DNA from: Bolinopsis microptera
Taxonomy: Eukaryota; Ctenophora; Tentaculata; Lobata; Bolinopsidae
Assembly (NCBI RefSeq): GCF_026151205.1
Contig: NC_087082.1
Coordinates: 15,347,365 to 15,411,364, forward strand
Length of the DNA stretch: 64,000 nt
Direction of reading: 5' to 3'
Shown: piece after piece, positions 49,640-63,600 of the stretch
Layout: every line of letters begins with the position of its first letter
Numbering within the stretch: position 1 is the stretch's first letter
Translations under genes and position numbers: made by a program
Notes under the pieces: generated by a model
What the model saw: the letters and a program-made list of their open reading frames with translations, nothing else
What the model was told of the DNA's origin: nothing
The model's database searches: none

Positions 49640-51817
49640 TTCACCCCCAGAAAAACCAGGTTATGTCAAAGCAACAGCTCCAAGTTGGCGTTTTCAATAT
49701 TACAACGCGAGTAATCTCGCTGCTAGGGTAGGAGAGGCTATGACATTATTATGCTAATCCTCTGGGGCTCTTAAAAGAATAGAAACGTAGAGAGGACAGT
49801 CAGCAATATTCCTTGCCTTCAAACCTTTTGTTTCACACATTTCCTGGCCTCACGAGTTCTTGGATTAGCCTAGAACACCAGATAATTTTGAACAATTTGA
49901 TGGCTCGTATACGGTTCTTACAACCACGCTGAATATTCAACGCTCATTTTAGTGGATCTATCTGGCGTCCTGGTGGATTTAATCGATCGCATTAACCTTT
50001 AAACCTATTGTCATAGCGGAGCAATATACACGCCCAAAACAACGATAGAGGAGCGGTTTACACGCTCACAGGCAAAAACGTCTTGTGTAACTTCAGGAGT
50101 CTAACACGCTCACATGCTATCACGTCTGTTTCTAACCTATGTTAAGGAATGGACTAGTCATCTCTACAACAAAGGAAAAGCTCTAATAGCCTCTACTAAC
50201 CTTAGAACCGCAACATAATCGCTCTACCCACTGGCACATAACACCTTCCACAGGAAACTGACACGCTCACAGGCTCCCACGTCTCGTGTAACCCCAGGAT
50301 TTGATTTTGGATTGGACACTCAAAACAACCGTACACGAGTGGTATACACACTCACAGGCTACCACGTCTTTTGTAACCCCAGGACTCTAACAGGCTTACA
50401 GGCTTCCACATCTGATCTCTTGTTGCCACAGGATTTGGTTTTAGATCGGACACTCAAAACAACGATAACAGAACTGCAGTCTACAGTGACGTTACAGGAA
50501 CACTGCATACTCCTACGAGTTACACGCAGCAGGCCAATACCTCCCCTGGAAGTCCCTGTCTCTCCGTCTTTAACCCGACGGGGTTGCACCAGGGGTGGTG
50601 GTAACAGAGCTTCAAGACTCTCGGAGTCTGTTTTCGATATATGAATATGGTATATACCTTAGGAGTCTCTCTCTCTCTCCAGCAGCAGGAGTTTGAGACA
50701 TAGAGACGCGTTGTGAGAGCCACTGAAAGGAAGGCTTACAGTCGACGCTGACCAATCAAAAGAAGAATAGACCAAAACCTATTTTTACGCTCTCTCTCTT
50801 TGAAACTATGCTCTATAAGATCATTCTGAATGTTTTACTGTCCAATCAGAAACCAAGTTATTTTGATTTTAAGTGCTGTAGTCGCAACACGCGACAGTAT
50901 ACAACTCAGCAATATTATGACTGAGAACTTTGACATTTCAACAAGACCACATTTATGTAACATTGATAAATGGACAATGAAATTTAGTTTTGATATGTTT
51001 ATTTAAAAAATTGTATACTCCAGAGCAGTGGCGTAATGTCCCCCCCCCCCCCCCCTAGGGGATTAAAATTAAATTATAGATCCACTATCTCCGCTGATAA
51101 AGCGTCCCCTGTTGGCGCCCTCCATGAAGGAGTTTGGTCTTCGTCAATTGTCAAGGAGCTTGCGGAGAGTTTCTGGAGGATTGAAGGGGAGGAGAACCGT
51201 TGAGTGCGAGCAAAATTTAGCTCTTAGATCTACCTTCCACTATTTCCAGCTCTACCCAGCTAACACTAGTATCATCTAATTATAGATTTTCAGCAGCCTC
51301 AATGGAACCTCTGCTCTATCCAACTACCACCAGCAATCAGCACACAGCACCCTCAAACTGCAGCTGTTACAGGGTGGGCCATAAAACACTACCATAATCG
51401 CTCTACCCACAGGCACATAACACCTTCCACAGGAAACTGACACGCTTACAGGCTCCCACGTCTCGTGTAACTAAAAACAACCGTAGACGAGCGGTCTACA
51501 CGCTCACAGGCTACCACGTCTCTTGTAACCCCAGGACTCTAACAGGCTTACAGGCTTCCACATCTGATCTCTTATTGCCACAGGATTTGGTTTTGGATCG
51601 GACACTCAAAACATCGATAAAAGAGCTCCAGTCTACAGAGTGACGTTACAGGAACACTGCATACTCCTACGAGATGCACGCAGCAGGCCAATACCTCCCC
51701 TGGAAGTCCCTGTCTCTCCGTCTTTAACCCGACGGGGTTGCACCAGGGGTGGTGGTAACAGAGCTTCAAGACTCTCGGGGTCTGTTTTCGATATATGAAT
51801 ATGGTATATACCTTAGG

Positions 51818-52270
<453 letters not shown>

Positions 52271-53483
52271 GCAGAAATTTTTTTTGAGCCCTAGGGGAAC
52301 CTTGTGAGAGCCACTGAAAGGAAGGCTTCAGTCAAACGTGACCAACCCAAAAAAGAATAGACCAAAACCAATTTTTTTTAAAACCGCTCTCCCCCTCTTT
52401 TGAAACTATGCTCCTAAGACATTCAAAAATGTTTTACTGCCCCAATTTAAGCTCCTAACTCCAAACGGGAAACCAAGTTATTTTGATTTTAATTGCTGTA
52501 GTCGAAACACCGCAGTATACAACCAACTTTGGGCTATGACGAAATTTTTGACATTTAAAAAACAAAAAACCATTTATTAACTTTTGAAAAAGGGAACAAT
52601 GAAATTTAGTTTTGAAAATGTTTTTTTTAAAAAAATTTTAAACCCCAGAGCATTGGCTTAATGCCCCCCCCCCCCCCCCTGGGGGGTTTTAAAATTAAAT
52701 TATAGACCCCCCCTATCTCCGCTGAAAAAATTTTTCCCCCGGGTTGGCCCCTCCATGGGGAGTTTGGCCTTCGTAAAATTTTTAAAGGGGCATGGCGGAG
52801 GGGTTTCTGGAGGTTTTAAAGGGGGAAAGGAAAAAACCCTTTTGATTTCGACAAAATTTTAGCTTTTAAGATCTCCCTTTTCCACTTTTTCCCCCAGCTC
52901 AAACCCAGCTAACACAGAACCCAACTAAATATAAAATTTTCACACCTCAAGGAACCTCGGGCTCTATCCAACACCCCCGGCAATAAAGGCCTCCCCCAGC
53001 ACCCCAAACGGGGCAGCTGTTAAAAGGGGTGGGCCTTTAAAACCTACCATAATCGCTCAAAACCCAAAGGCACATAACACCTTCCACAGGAAACTGACAC
53101 GCTTACAGGCTCCCACGTCCTCGTGTAAACTAAAAACAACCGTAGACGAGCGGTCTACACGCTCACAGGCTACCACGTCTCTTGTAACCCCAGGACTCTA
53201 ACAGCTTACAGGCTTCCACATCTGATCTCTTATTGCCACAGGATTTTGGTTTTGGATCGGACACGGTCAAAACATCGATAAAAGAGCTCCAGTCTACAGA
53301 GTGACGTTACAGGAACACTGCATACTCCTACGAGATGCACGCAGCAGGCCCAATACCTCCCCTGGAAGTCCCTGTCTCTCTCGTCTTTAACCTGACGGGG
53401 TTGCACCAGGGGTGGTGGTAACAGAGCTTCAAGACTCTCGGGGTCTGTTTTCGATATATGAATATGGTATATACCTAGGAGCT

Positions 53484-53506
53484 CTCTCTCTCTCTCTACT
53501 CTCTCT

Positions 53507-53541
<35 letters not shown>

Positions 53542-53912
53542 TCACTCCCCTCTCTCTCTCTCCTCCCCACGGCCCTCTCTCTCCCCTCTCTCTCCCCTCT
53601 CCCTCTCCTCTCTCTCCCCTTTCCCTTTTCCTCCCCTGCCCCCACTCACTCCCCCTTCTCTCCCCTCTCCCCTCCTCTCCTCTCCCCCTCACCTCCCCCT
53701 TTTCTCCCTTCCTCTCTCTCTCACCCCCTCCCCTCTCCCCTCTCTTTTATTTCCCCTTCTCTCCCCTCTCTCCCCATCTATCAACCCCTTTTCACTCTCA
53801 ATTTTCTTCCCTCTCCCCTCCTTTTCTCTCTTTTCCTCCTCTCCCCTTTCCTCTCCTTTTCTTCCCCTTTCCTTTTCTCTCTCTCCCTCTCTCTCCTCTC
53901 TCTCCTCCCGCA
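53484..53912. repeat. CT-rich microsatellite 2
   Basis: Equivalent CT run in the next repeat copy, with many cccc interruptions; no gene. Confidence 0.93.
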
Positions 53913-55245
53913 GCAGGAGTTTAAAAGACAAAAAAAAACGCGTTGTGAAGGGGCCAAACTGAAAGGAAGGCTTACAGCGCCGCTGACCAATCAAAAGAAG
54001 AATAAAACCAAAACCTTTTTTTAAAAAAACGTCTCTCTCTTTGAAACTAGGGCTTTTAAAAAGCCCCTTTCGGGGTTTTGGTTTTTTATTTGCCCAAAAT
54101 TTAAGCCCAACTCCAATCAAAAACCCCAAGTTAAATTTGTTTTTAAATTTGCGGGTTATCCCCAACACGCGGACAGTATAAAAAAACTCAAAAAAGGGGC
54201 TATGACTGAGAACTTTGACATTTCAAACAAGACCACTTTTAAGTAACATTGAAAAATGGAAAATAAAATTTAGTTTTTGATATGTTTTTTTAAAAAAAAT
54301 TGTATACCCAAAAGGCAGTGGCGTAATGTCCCCCCCCCCCCCCCCCCCCGGCCCCCCCCCCCCCCCCCCTAGGGGTTTAAAAATTAAATTATAGATCCAC
54401 TACCCTCCCTGATAAAGCGCCCCCTGTTGGGGGCACCTCCATAAAAGGATTTTTGGGCTTCGTAAATTTGTAAAAGGAGCTTGCGGACATTTTTCGGGAT
54501 TTTTAAAGGGGAAAACCGCGAGTGCGAGAAAAATTTTAAAGCTTTTAAATCTACCTTCCCCCTATTTCCAGCCCCCTCCCCAAAGCAAACACAAGTATCA
54601 TCTAATTATAGTTTTTCGGGCGGGGCCTAAAAGGAACCTCGGGCTCTAACCAACTACCACCGGGGGCAATAAAACCACACAGCACCCTCAAACGGGCCGC
54701 TGTTACAGGGTGGGCCAAAAAACCCCACACCATAATCGCTCAAACCCACAGGCACATAACCCCTTTCCACAGGAAACTGACACCAAACCAGGCTCCCAGG
54801 GTCTCGTGAAAACTAAAAACAACCGTAGACGGGAGGGGTCTACACGCTCAAAAGGCTACCACTTCTCGGGAAAACCCCCAGGACTTAACGGTGTTTTACA
54901 GGCTTCCACAACTGATCTCTTATTGCCACAAGTTTTGGGTTTTTGGGATCGGACACTAAAAACCCAACCGATTAAAAAGGGGGGGTCTTTTAAAAAAACA
55001 GGGGTGACGTTAAAACCCATTGGGGGGAAAAAAACCAAACTTCCCCCAAAACCTCCTACAGTTTTTTTTGGGCCCCCACGCAGCAGGGCCAAAATAAACC
55101 CTGGGGGGAAAACGCCCCCCTGGAAGTCCCTGTCCCCCGTTTTTAAAAAAACCCGAGGGGGTTTGCACCAGGGGGGGGTAACGGAAAGTTTTCCAAACTC
55201 CCCGGGGTCTTTTTTTCGATATATGAATATGGTAATACCTTAGGT

Positions 55246-55745
55246 TTCTCTCTCTCTCTCTCAGCTCTCTCTCTAGTTTCTCTCTCTCTCCCCCTTCCTC
55301 CTCTCACCCCCTTCTCTCCCCTCCTCTCTCACCCTCCCCCTTTTTTATTTTCGTCTTTTCTCTCCCCTTCTCCTTCCCCGTCTCTCTCTCCTCTCTTCCC
55401 CCTCCCCCTCCCCCCCTCACTCCTCTCCTCCCACCCTCTCTCCTCTCTCTCCCCTCTTCCTCTCTCCCCTCTTCTTCCCCCTCTTTTTCCCCCTCTCCTT
55501 CACTTCTCCCCGACCTCTCCCCCTCTCTTCCTCTCTCTCTCTTTTTCCTCCTTCTTTTTCCCACCTCTCCCCCCTCTCTCATCTTCCCCTTTTCTCCTAT
55601 CCCTCTCTCCACCCCGTCTTTTCCCCCTCTCCCTCTTTCCATTTTCTCTCCCCCCTCTCTCTCCCCTCCCCTTTTCCCCCCCCCTCCCCTCCCCCCTCCC
55701 CCCTTCCTCTCTCTCCTCTCCGGCCCCTCCTCTCCCCTTCCCAGC
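55246..55745. repeat. CT-rich microsatellite 3
   Basis: Equivalent CT run in the fourth copy, the most degraded of the three; no gene. Confidence 0.93.
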
Positions 55746-56134
55746 AGCAGGTTTTTGAGACAAAGAGACCGTTGTGAGAGCCCCTGAAAGGAAGGCTTAC
55801 AGTCGAGGGTCGGCCCAATAAAAAGAAAAATAGCCCCAAAACCTATTTTTTTAACGCTCTCCCTTTTTTGAAACTATGCTCAATAAATCTTTCTGAATTT
55901 TTTACGCCCAAAATTTTAAGCCCTAACTCCAATCAAAAACCCAAGTTATTTTGTTTTTAAGTGCTGTAGCCGCAAAAACGCGACAGTATACAAAAAACAT
56001 TGCAATGATGAGAACTTTAAACATTTCAAACAAGACCACTTTTATTTTTTCCCCATTGAAAATGGACAATGATATTTATTTTTTAAATTTTTAAAAAAAA
56101 AAAAATTGTATACTCCAGGCATGGCGTAAATTTT

Positions 56135-56185
<51 letters not shown>

Positions 56186-56525
56186 TGGGGGAAAATTAAA
56201 ATTTAAATTTAAATTTTCCCCCAACCCCCCAAAAAAAAAGGCGCCCTGTTGAGGGCCCTCCATGAAGGAGTTTGGTCTTGGGCCCCAATTGTAAAGGACT
56301 TGCGGAGATTTTCTGGGGGAAATTGAAGGGAGGAAACGTTGAGTGCGAGCAAAAAAAAAGCTTTTGGGTCTACCTTCCACTTTTTTCCAGCCAAACCAAA
56401 GCAAAACACAAAATAAATCTAATTTTTAGTTTTTTTCACAGCGTAAAGGGGAACCTTTTGCTCAACCCCAACTCCCCCACCAGCAATCAGCACACAGCCA
56501 CCCCCCAAAAACTGCAGTGCTATAT

Positions 56526-59500
56526 ATGATCGGGGCCCCGGGATAAAAAATACGTTTTGGAAAATTTGCCTTTTTGGGCAATTTTAAAATTAAAATTTTG
56601 AAGAATTTGCATCGCCAAAAAACCCCCCCCATGCCCTTATTTTAAATTTAAGCAAATGAAAACACTGTTTAGGGAATCAAAATGCGGCAAGCACGACCTG
56701 CATTTATTGTGGGTATCCCCCTTTTAAGAAAACCCCCCCTTTACTATTAAAAATACCCCCCTTTACTATTATCCCCCCCTTTACTATTAAAACCCCCTTT
56801 GGTCCCCTCCTTTTACCCAAAAAAAAGCCTCTTTCGGGGCCCCGGCGAACGTGCCCTCCCGGCCGGAGGCGGGCGGGCCGAAGGCCGCCGCCCCCGGGAA
56901 AGGGATTTTTTTCAGGCCATTTAAACTCATGGGAATTTCGTTCAGAAATTTTTTTTTAGTTAAAAACCCATTCTAATTTGATGTCAAAATACGGGAAAAA
57001 AAAAAAATTTTATGTTAATTTTTTTAAAAAAAAATTTTTTGCAAAAAATTTATTTTCGCCAGCCCCTTTTAAATACAAAAATTGGGTAAAAAACCCAAAA
57101 CCCGCCATTTTTCGGGGTTCCCTTTAAAAAACCCATTTTAAAAAAGGGAAGTTAAAAGATCAAAAATTTTTTCAGGGCGTCAGACTTTTCCCAAAATCGA
57201 CGGGGCAAAAAAATTTTTCATTTTTTCAGGAAAAAGGGAAGTGGGTTTTCAAAAAACCCCGTTTTTCGAAAATTTTTACCCGGGAACAAAACATACATAC
57301 ATATATACTATAATTAATTTCAGGGATAAAACCTTTGGCCAGTCTTTTGAAATTCCGGGTTTTTAAATTTGTCCGAAAGATTCAAAAGTATAAAAAAATT
57401 CCCACCCAAATCCGACCCCCAGTCGGGAAAAAAATTTTTTAACCCCACACTTTATTTTACATTGTAAAAACAAATTTTTTTGACGTCTTTGAACACCCCT
57501 TAAAATAAACCCCCTTAAAATTTAACCGTTTTTTAAAATTTAAATTTTTTGGGCCCAAGAATTAACTTTTAAAAATGATTTTTAAACCCATGAAAAAGTA
57601 ATTTTTAATTAAATTTTCTTGGGGAAATTTTCATCAAAAGAAAAAATTTTTCAAAAAAATTACTGAAAATTTAAACCGGAAAGTTTTTTAGCTTGCCCTT
57701 TATAAAGATTTTCGTCTTGAAGTTTGTGTTTTTTTTGAAAAATTAAATTTTATAAAAACGAAATTTTGGGCCGGATTTAGAAATTCCTCGGGTTTTTTGG
57801 GGGCCAAACCCTTTGGTTGGGGAGCTCAGGTTCTGCTTTTCTATAGAAAAAAAAATTTTTGCATTTTAGGCAAAATTTTTAAAAGGGTTAAAAAAAATTC
57901 GAAAGTTGAAACACCGGGACACGCCCAAATTGAAAAAAACTTTGGGCTAAAACACGGGAAAAATTGCGTTTTGGGGTTTTTTTTCCCGGGCAACTTTAGA
58001 GTCCCTTTTTGGATAACATTTTTTCTTCTTAAAAATATTTTAAAAATTTTCCCATCTTATCAAACTATATATAAAAACCCAATTCCCTTAAAAATTTTTT
58101 ATAACGGTGATTCAATTTTGGTTTTAAATTGGTAAATTAAAAAATGAAATAACATTTTATTTTTCGACTTAAAAAAGTACCCGAAAATTATAATCAAAAA
58201 GAGATAAAAATTTTGACCAAAACCCAATAATCATGGGAAGAGGGAAACCGGGGGCTGCCATTGTCCTCTTTTTTTCCCCCAAACAAAAGGAAATGAATTT
58301 AAATTTGATTGACCGTTCTAAATTTGAAAAATTGATCCCGGGAGAATGAAAGGGGGTTTCCGCCCCGTTTTTTTTCCCCCTTCCCCCCATTTTAAAATTT
58401 GAAAATTTAATTTAAAAGAAGAACTCCCCAAAGGCAACTGTACTAAAGCAAATAAAGATTCAATAAATTTCAGCTAATTCAATATTTAAAAAACCCCAAA
58501 AACCTAACCCCCCCAAAAATACTGGGTTATCGACCCAAAACGCAACCCCAAAGGAAATTTTTTAAAAAGCTTTCTGTTTTATATGAAACCTAATCAATCG
58601 AAACTTTATCAAAATTCGTAAGCCGGTAATAATGGGGGAAAAGCGAGGGGGAACCGATTTAAATTCTCGGAAATAAATTTTGCATTTGAGAAGGGTAAAA
58701 CAAAATTAAATAAATTCCCTTTTTTTTTTGGGGAAAGAGAGAAAACCCCGGGCAGCGGGCCCAAACCCAAACCCATGATTAGGGGTTTTTGGGCCCAAAT
58801 CTAAAAAAAATAAAATTTTTAAAAAAAAAACAACGGAAATTTTAAAAAAACTTACATATAAAAAAATTTTAAATAAATGACGTAAAAATGCTGATAAACA
58901 TCATAACTGATTTGCGTTAGTGAGAAAATTTAGCGGGTATTTCATTTTGGAAAACAAATAAAAATTATAAACCACAAAATCAACTAAAAATTCTTTACAA
59001 AAATTTCAATTTTCAATTTTTTAAATTTGCAAAAAAAATGTTAACATTTTTAAAAAAAAAATTTTAATACTTTTTCTCAAAAATAAAATTTTTTAATAAG
59101 ACTCCCAAAAATTATTTTAAAACTTTAAAGAATCTTCCCATTCAAATCCCGCTAGATCCTACAAAAGGGGGGCCCCATCATCAAAAAAGAACCATCACTT
59201 TTTTTTAAAATTCGGTCTCATCTCATCTGATTTTTGGTTCCCCATTTTCCCGATTCTTTATCAAAAAAAATTTGAAACGATCGTTAAAACCCAAAGGGAA
59301 TTCCGAGGGGGAATGTTGATACAAACCCTAAAATCAGTATAAATTTTCTAATTTTATTTTAAAAATTTTAAAACCCTTTTTCCCAAATTGCCCGGGGAAA
59401 ACATTTAACATGCTTTAAAAAACCTTTAGATTAATTTAAGCACATTAATATTAAAAAATATTTAAATCCCTCTTATGTAGGGGGTAATTTTTAAAAAATC

Positions 59501-59680
59501 ATTTCCCTTTTAAAAAAAAAAAAATTTTAAAAAACCCTCACAAAAGGGGTTGTTTTGGATTTTTTAAAATCCTTTTGACTTTTCCCCCCAAACCCAGATT
59601 TTTTTAACCGTTTTCAACTGCTCCCCAACGTCCCCCTTTTTTCACAGAAAACCTGACCCCAAAACCCTTGCCAAAAGCAT
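56526..59680. other. Corrupted sequence without interpretable features
   Basis: Dominated by homopolymers. Four copies of a cccccctttactatta motif lie at about 56728-56795 and a GC-rich patch at 56832-56900. No coding region can be supported. Confidence 0.6.
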
Positions 59681-59689
59681 GGAGGGTGA

Positions 59690-60540
59690 AACTTTTTCAC
59701 TGCTTCTGTCACTAAATTAAATTTTAAAAATTTAATACGGGGAACCCCGGTCCCACCGTTTTTCCAGATAATTTTTAAACTAAAAAAAAAATTATTCTTT
59801 TTAGGTTTTTTAATCCCCTTAAAAAACGGGCCCACAAAATTTATTTATTCTCCTAGATAAACAGGGGGGACCAGTTTTTGGGGGTTAAAAATTTATCATC
59901 TCATTTTATAATAGGGGGACAAATCGCCCCCCACTTTTTAACTTAATTTTTTCCCTTAGAAAAATCCCCAATTTAGAAATACTTACTGGAAGCCCCCTTT
60001 TTAAAAACCCGAAACCCCACTTGGGGGGCCCTTTTGGGACACAAAATTCGCAAAAAAGTTTTTTGAGTCATGAATGTTTTTGGGGGGACAGATCTTCAAA
60101 AAATTCTACCCCCAATTTTAAGATTTTGAAATGTTCTTTTCCCCCCGGTTTCTTCATTTTCAATTCCCCCCTTCCCCAAACTAATTGGGAATTTTAAAAG
60201 GGGGTATCAGTAAATTAAAACCAAAAAAAAATTTGTTTAATATCCCCAATAAAAACGGGCCGGATTTTTAAAATGACACAATTTCGATCCCTGAAAAATT
60301 GCCCCTAATTTATTCCCATGTTGACATAAAAGGTTCTAAACTTAAAGTAAATTAAAGTTAACCCCAAGATCCCAAAAGCCAAGGATAAAAACCTTCCTTT
60401 GGGTAAAATGTTGTTTGCTTCTGTCTTTAAAAAAAACCTTTTTCCCATTTGGGAAACTGATTAAAAACAGTTTTTTTCCCGTCAACCACCCCCTTCTGGG
60501 GGGAAAACCCCTTTTTAGTTATAAAAGCAGTAAATTGTTT
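59690..60540 (-). pseudogene. Corrupted 3' exons of paralogue B
   Basis: Co-linear with 45,690-46,480 of paralogue A: traces of the GCC2/GCC3 exon (about 59,990-60,180; ttgagtcatga, gacagatctt) and of a CCP exon (about 60,390-60,490). The reading frame is unrecoverable. Because the damage resembles sequencing error, this may be a normal gene end in the real genome. Confidence 0.6.
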
Positions 60541-60617
60541 TATTTGTATTTTATTGTGTATTTTCAGTAAGAAGAAAACTGAACTGACATAATCTTTTTT
60601 CGAAGTTCTATTCTTAC

Positions 60618-63600
60618 CTTTTAGTTTCATTAAACTCAAGTCTTGTGGCAATTGTCTCTTACTTTGCAACCTGAAGGGACACATATTGATTTACTAGATC
60701 TGTCGTCTTTCTATTTATCGGGTGGTTTGTTAGCAAGATAAGGCTTACTACTTGACTGAGTACGAACTGAGGAACTGGTAAATTAACCAAAGAGTTGTTA
60801 AGATTGGTGACATAAATTTGCTATAAGCGGTTCTAGTTGGTTTTTTTTTGTTGAGAACTCACTATTTTCATCAAAACATTCAAACGACTTATCGTTGAAT
60901 TCCACATCACCGCTCGCACCACAAGTTGCAGTAGTACTAGTAGTTGTGTCAGAAGATGTGATGTAACCAGGAGCACAGCTGACCGTCACAGTCTCTTCTT
61001 CTTTCATAGTGTGACCAGTGGTTTCAAAATTGAATTGAGGGTACTGGTCCTTTTGACATGCTGAAATTGATACAGTTAGCTACTAGCTAGAGATTTAAGT
61101 TACATCTGCAAATGATGTCTTGACTGCTATGTTTTCTTTCTGGCTCATGATTTGATAGCTCAGTCTGCAGAGATTATTAGGAAATAAAACCATTATAAAT
61201 TATTTTTATCTAATTTGGACTTGATCCTTACCGTAAACAGTCATCACTACATATGTGTCAGAATATGGAGAATCGGGAAACTGTCCAGATGTGACTCTGC
61301 AAGTGAAAGTTCTATCTTCTGTAACAGCGGTTCCCGTAACCTCAAGGGTAGCTGTCTGACTGTCGCCATCCAATGTACCAGATTTTTGAGTGTAGTTATC
61401 ATCTTCTCCATGAGTTCCCAGCCATTCCACTTTTACTAAGCTTGTTATTCCTTTTATCACACAGGAAATAGTTGCGTCTGTACCGGATTTTACTTCAGCG
61501 TCGTTTACCGAAACATCTGAATGACAAGAAGAAATATTTAGTTAGAAAATGTTTTTGCCTGTAAAATTATCATTCAAGTATGCTAGCTGTAAGAATAATG
61601 ATTAATGAAAGATCCTTGATGGATTTGATTCACGATTTATTATCATATAGCGTGATGATGAATAAAATATGATATATAGAATAATTTAAAAACTTCGACT
61701 ATTGTACCAGCTTGAAAACCCACCGTAAATATTGAGTTGGACATTTCTATTGTCGTAGTGTGAAGATCCAGGGAAGATAACTCGGCAAATGAAAGTTGTA
61801 TCTTCTGTAACATCAGCTCCCTTTACTTCTAGCGTAGCCGTCTGACTGTTGTTTTTTATTGTTCCAGGGTTTGGAGTGTAGTTGTCAGCTGAAATAGTGT
61901 TACCTGATTCCAGCCATTCCACAGTTATTGGACTTGTAATTCCTGTTATCACACAGGAGATAGTGGTGTCTGTACCGGATTTTACTTCAGCACTGTGAGC
62001 TCTCATATCTAAAATATAGATTATGAGATTATTATATTAATTTATTTACACCATAAGGGACCAATAACTTTGGTCATGATCAATATTTTTGGTGGGTAAA
62101 GAACAAGGTTGTTAAATACGTCAAAATTTCGTGAAATAATACGACGTATTCGGTTCTAATAAAGAATACGTCGTAATACTAATACGCCGTAATACGCTGA
62201 TTTGTCAAAATTTAACATTACAGCTGCGCGCCACCCTCATCATTGATCATGCATTAAAGGAGTGCTATGCAGTTATACATGATAACTTAAATTTGTAATC
62301 AAATTTCATGGATAATCCGATAAGCAAACAATTTTTTGCGCGCACGACACACCTTTTCGTAATACGCCAATTTTCGAGGATTAATACGTATTCGTATTCC
62401 AATACGTATTCCCTCCTAATACGTATTTAACAACCTTGGTAAAGAACATCTGGGAGATTTTACTTTAAGAGAAAACATCATTTAAAAACCAATTTTCGTG
62501 ATCAACCATATCGAGACTAGGAGACTAAAATGGTATATAGAAGTACGTTAAGCAGTTATGACGCGAAATTATAGCAAATCAGCACTCACCAGTACATTGG
62601 AGGCCATCTTCTAAACCTTGCGAATCTATCATGAATACGCCTGTCTGTCCCTGAGAGGTGCAGGTAACAGTTTCCCAATCGCTGGCATCGTTCTTGCAGC
62701 TGACTAGAATCTCTTGGTTAAGGTCTACCGGTCCAGAAATCTCCTCGTTATCGTTACTAGTTTTGAAGACGTATCTGTCAGCAAATTCTGAGGTGTCGCA
62801 ACCCCCTGAAATGTGATTGTTTATCATAACAATGAAGAAACGCTGAAATGTTGGATATTGATTTGAAATGATATACTGTAAACCAGGGACAAAAAGAAAT
62901 CGCGGCATGTGCGGAATCGCGATTTTTCCCATTATTTGCGACAAATTTTATGTGTAGTCTGTTAATTAAATATCGCGGTATTGCGATTTTTGGGCAAAAT
63001 AATCGCGATTTTCTTTTGTCCCTGCTGTAAACTGTTTGATCTTATTAGGAATAATTTCTCAGCAATTATTTTACGATTAGATACAATCTGTGATGTCACA
63101 ACTAGAAAATATATTGATCTAAAAGTTACCTGTTTGATATCTGTATTGCACTGATACTTTATCCTGTTGGTTTGGGTAAATTGGGTAAATTCCGACAAAT
63201 CTTATTCCTCTCAACGTACTCTTCATAGCACATCTCCTTATATAAGCACCGTTATCCTCATAGACCCAGGTGACCTCCAGAACACCATCGAACCAGACTT
63301 GCAGCTGAGTGGACGTTTTCAGGAATGTCATAACACCAGCTCGTTGGAGAAATCCTTCTGTTCCTTTTAATTCGTAGCCATTGTTGCAGCGTTCACTTTT
63401 TATTGTGCTTGCAGTGAATCTAAGACTAAACCAGTCTATTCCCCTCATCGTCCATTGGATATCGTTACTAGCATCTATCTTTTTGTCAGTCCTGATCTGG
63501 AACCTTTTACCCTCCACTATCTCGGTTATGAAATTGCCCCTGTCTGCATCTGCAGGAACTGGGATCCACTCACTATACTGAGTATCTAGGGAGATTTAGA

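Larger units (their letters stand above)
48613..50211. other. Upstream flank of paralogue A, no other gene seen
   Basis: Holds a G run (48773-48792), a hairpin (48805-48882) and a 19-bp x 3 repeat (49581-49639). No second coding region is supported. Confidence 0.5.
52280..60540. other. Low-quality (homopolymer-corrupted) sequence
   Basis: Where a clean paralogous copy exists for comparison (50,690-51,790 versus 52,290-53,470; 45,690-46,480 versus 59,690-60,540), mixed bases have been replaced by runs of A, C, G or T while landmarks stay in order. Examples: cttcgtcaattgtcaaggag becomes cttcgtaaaatttttaaagg; agtggcgtaatgtcc with a long C run. This looks like failed base calling rather than biology. 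A cleaner patch lies at about 53,060-53,470. Confidence 0.85.
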
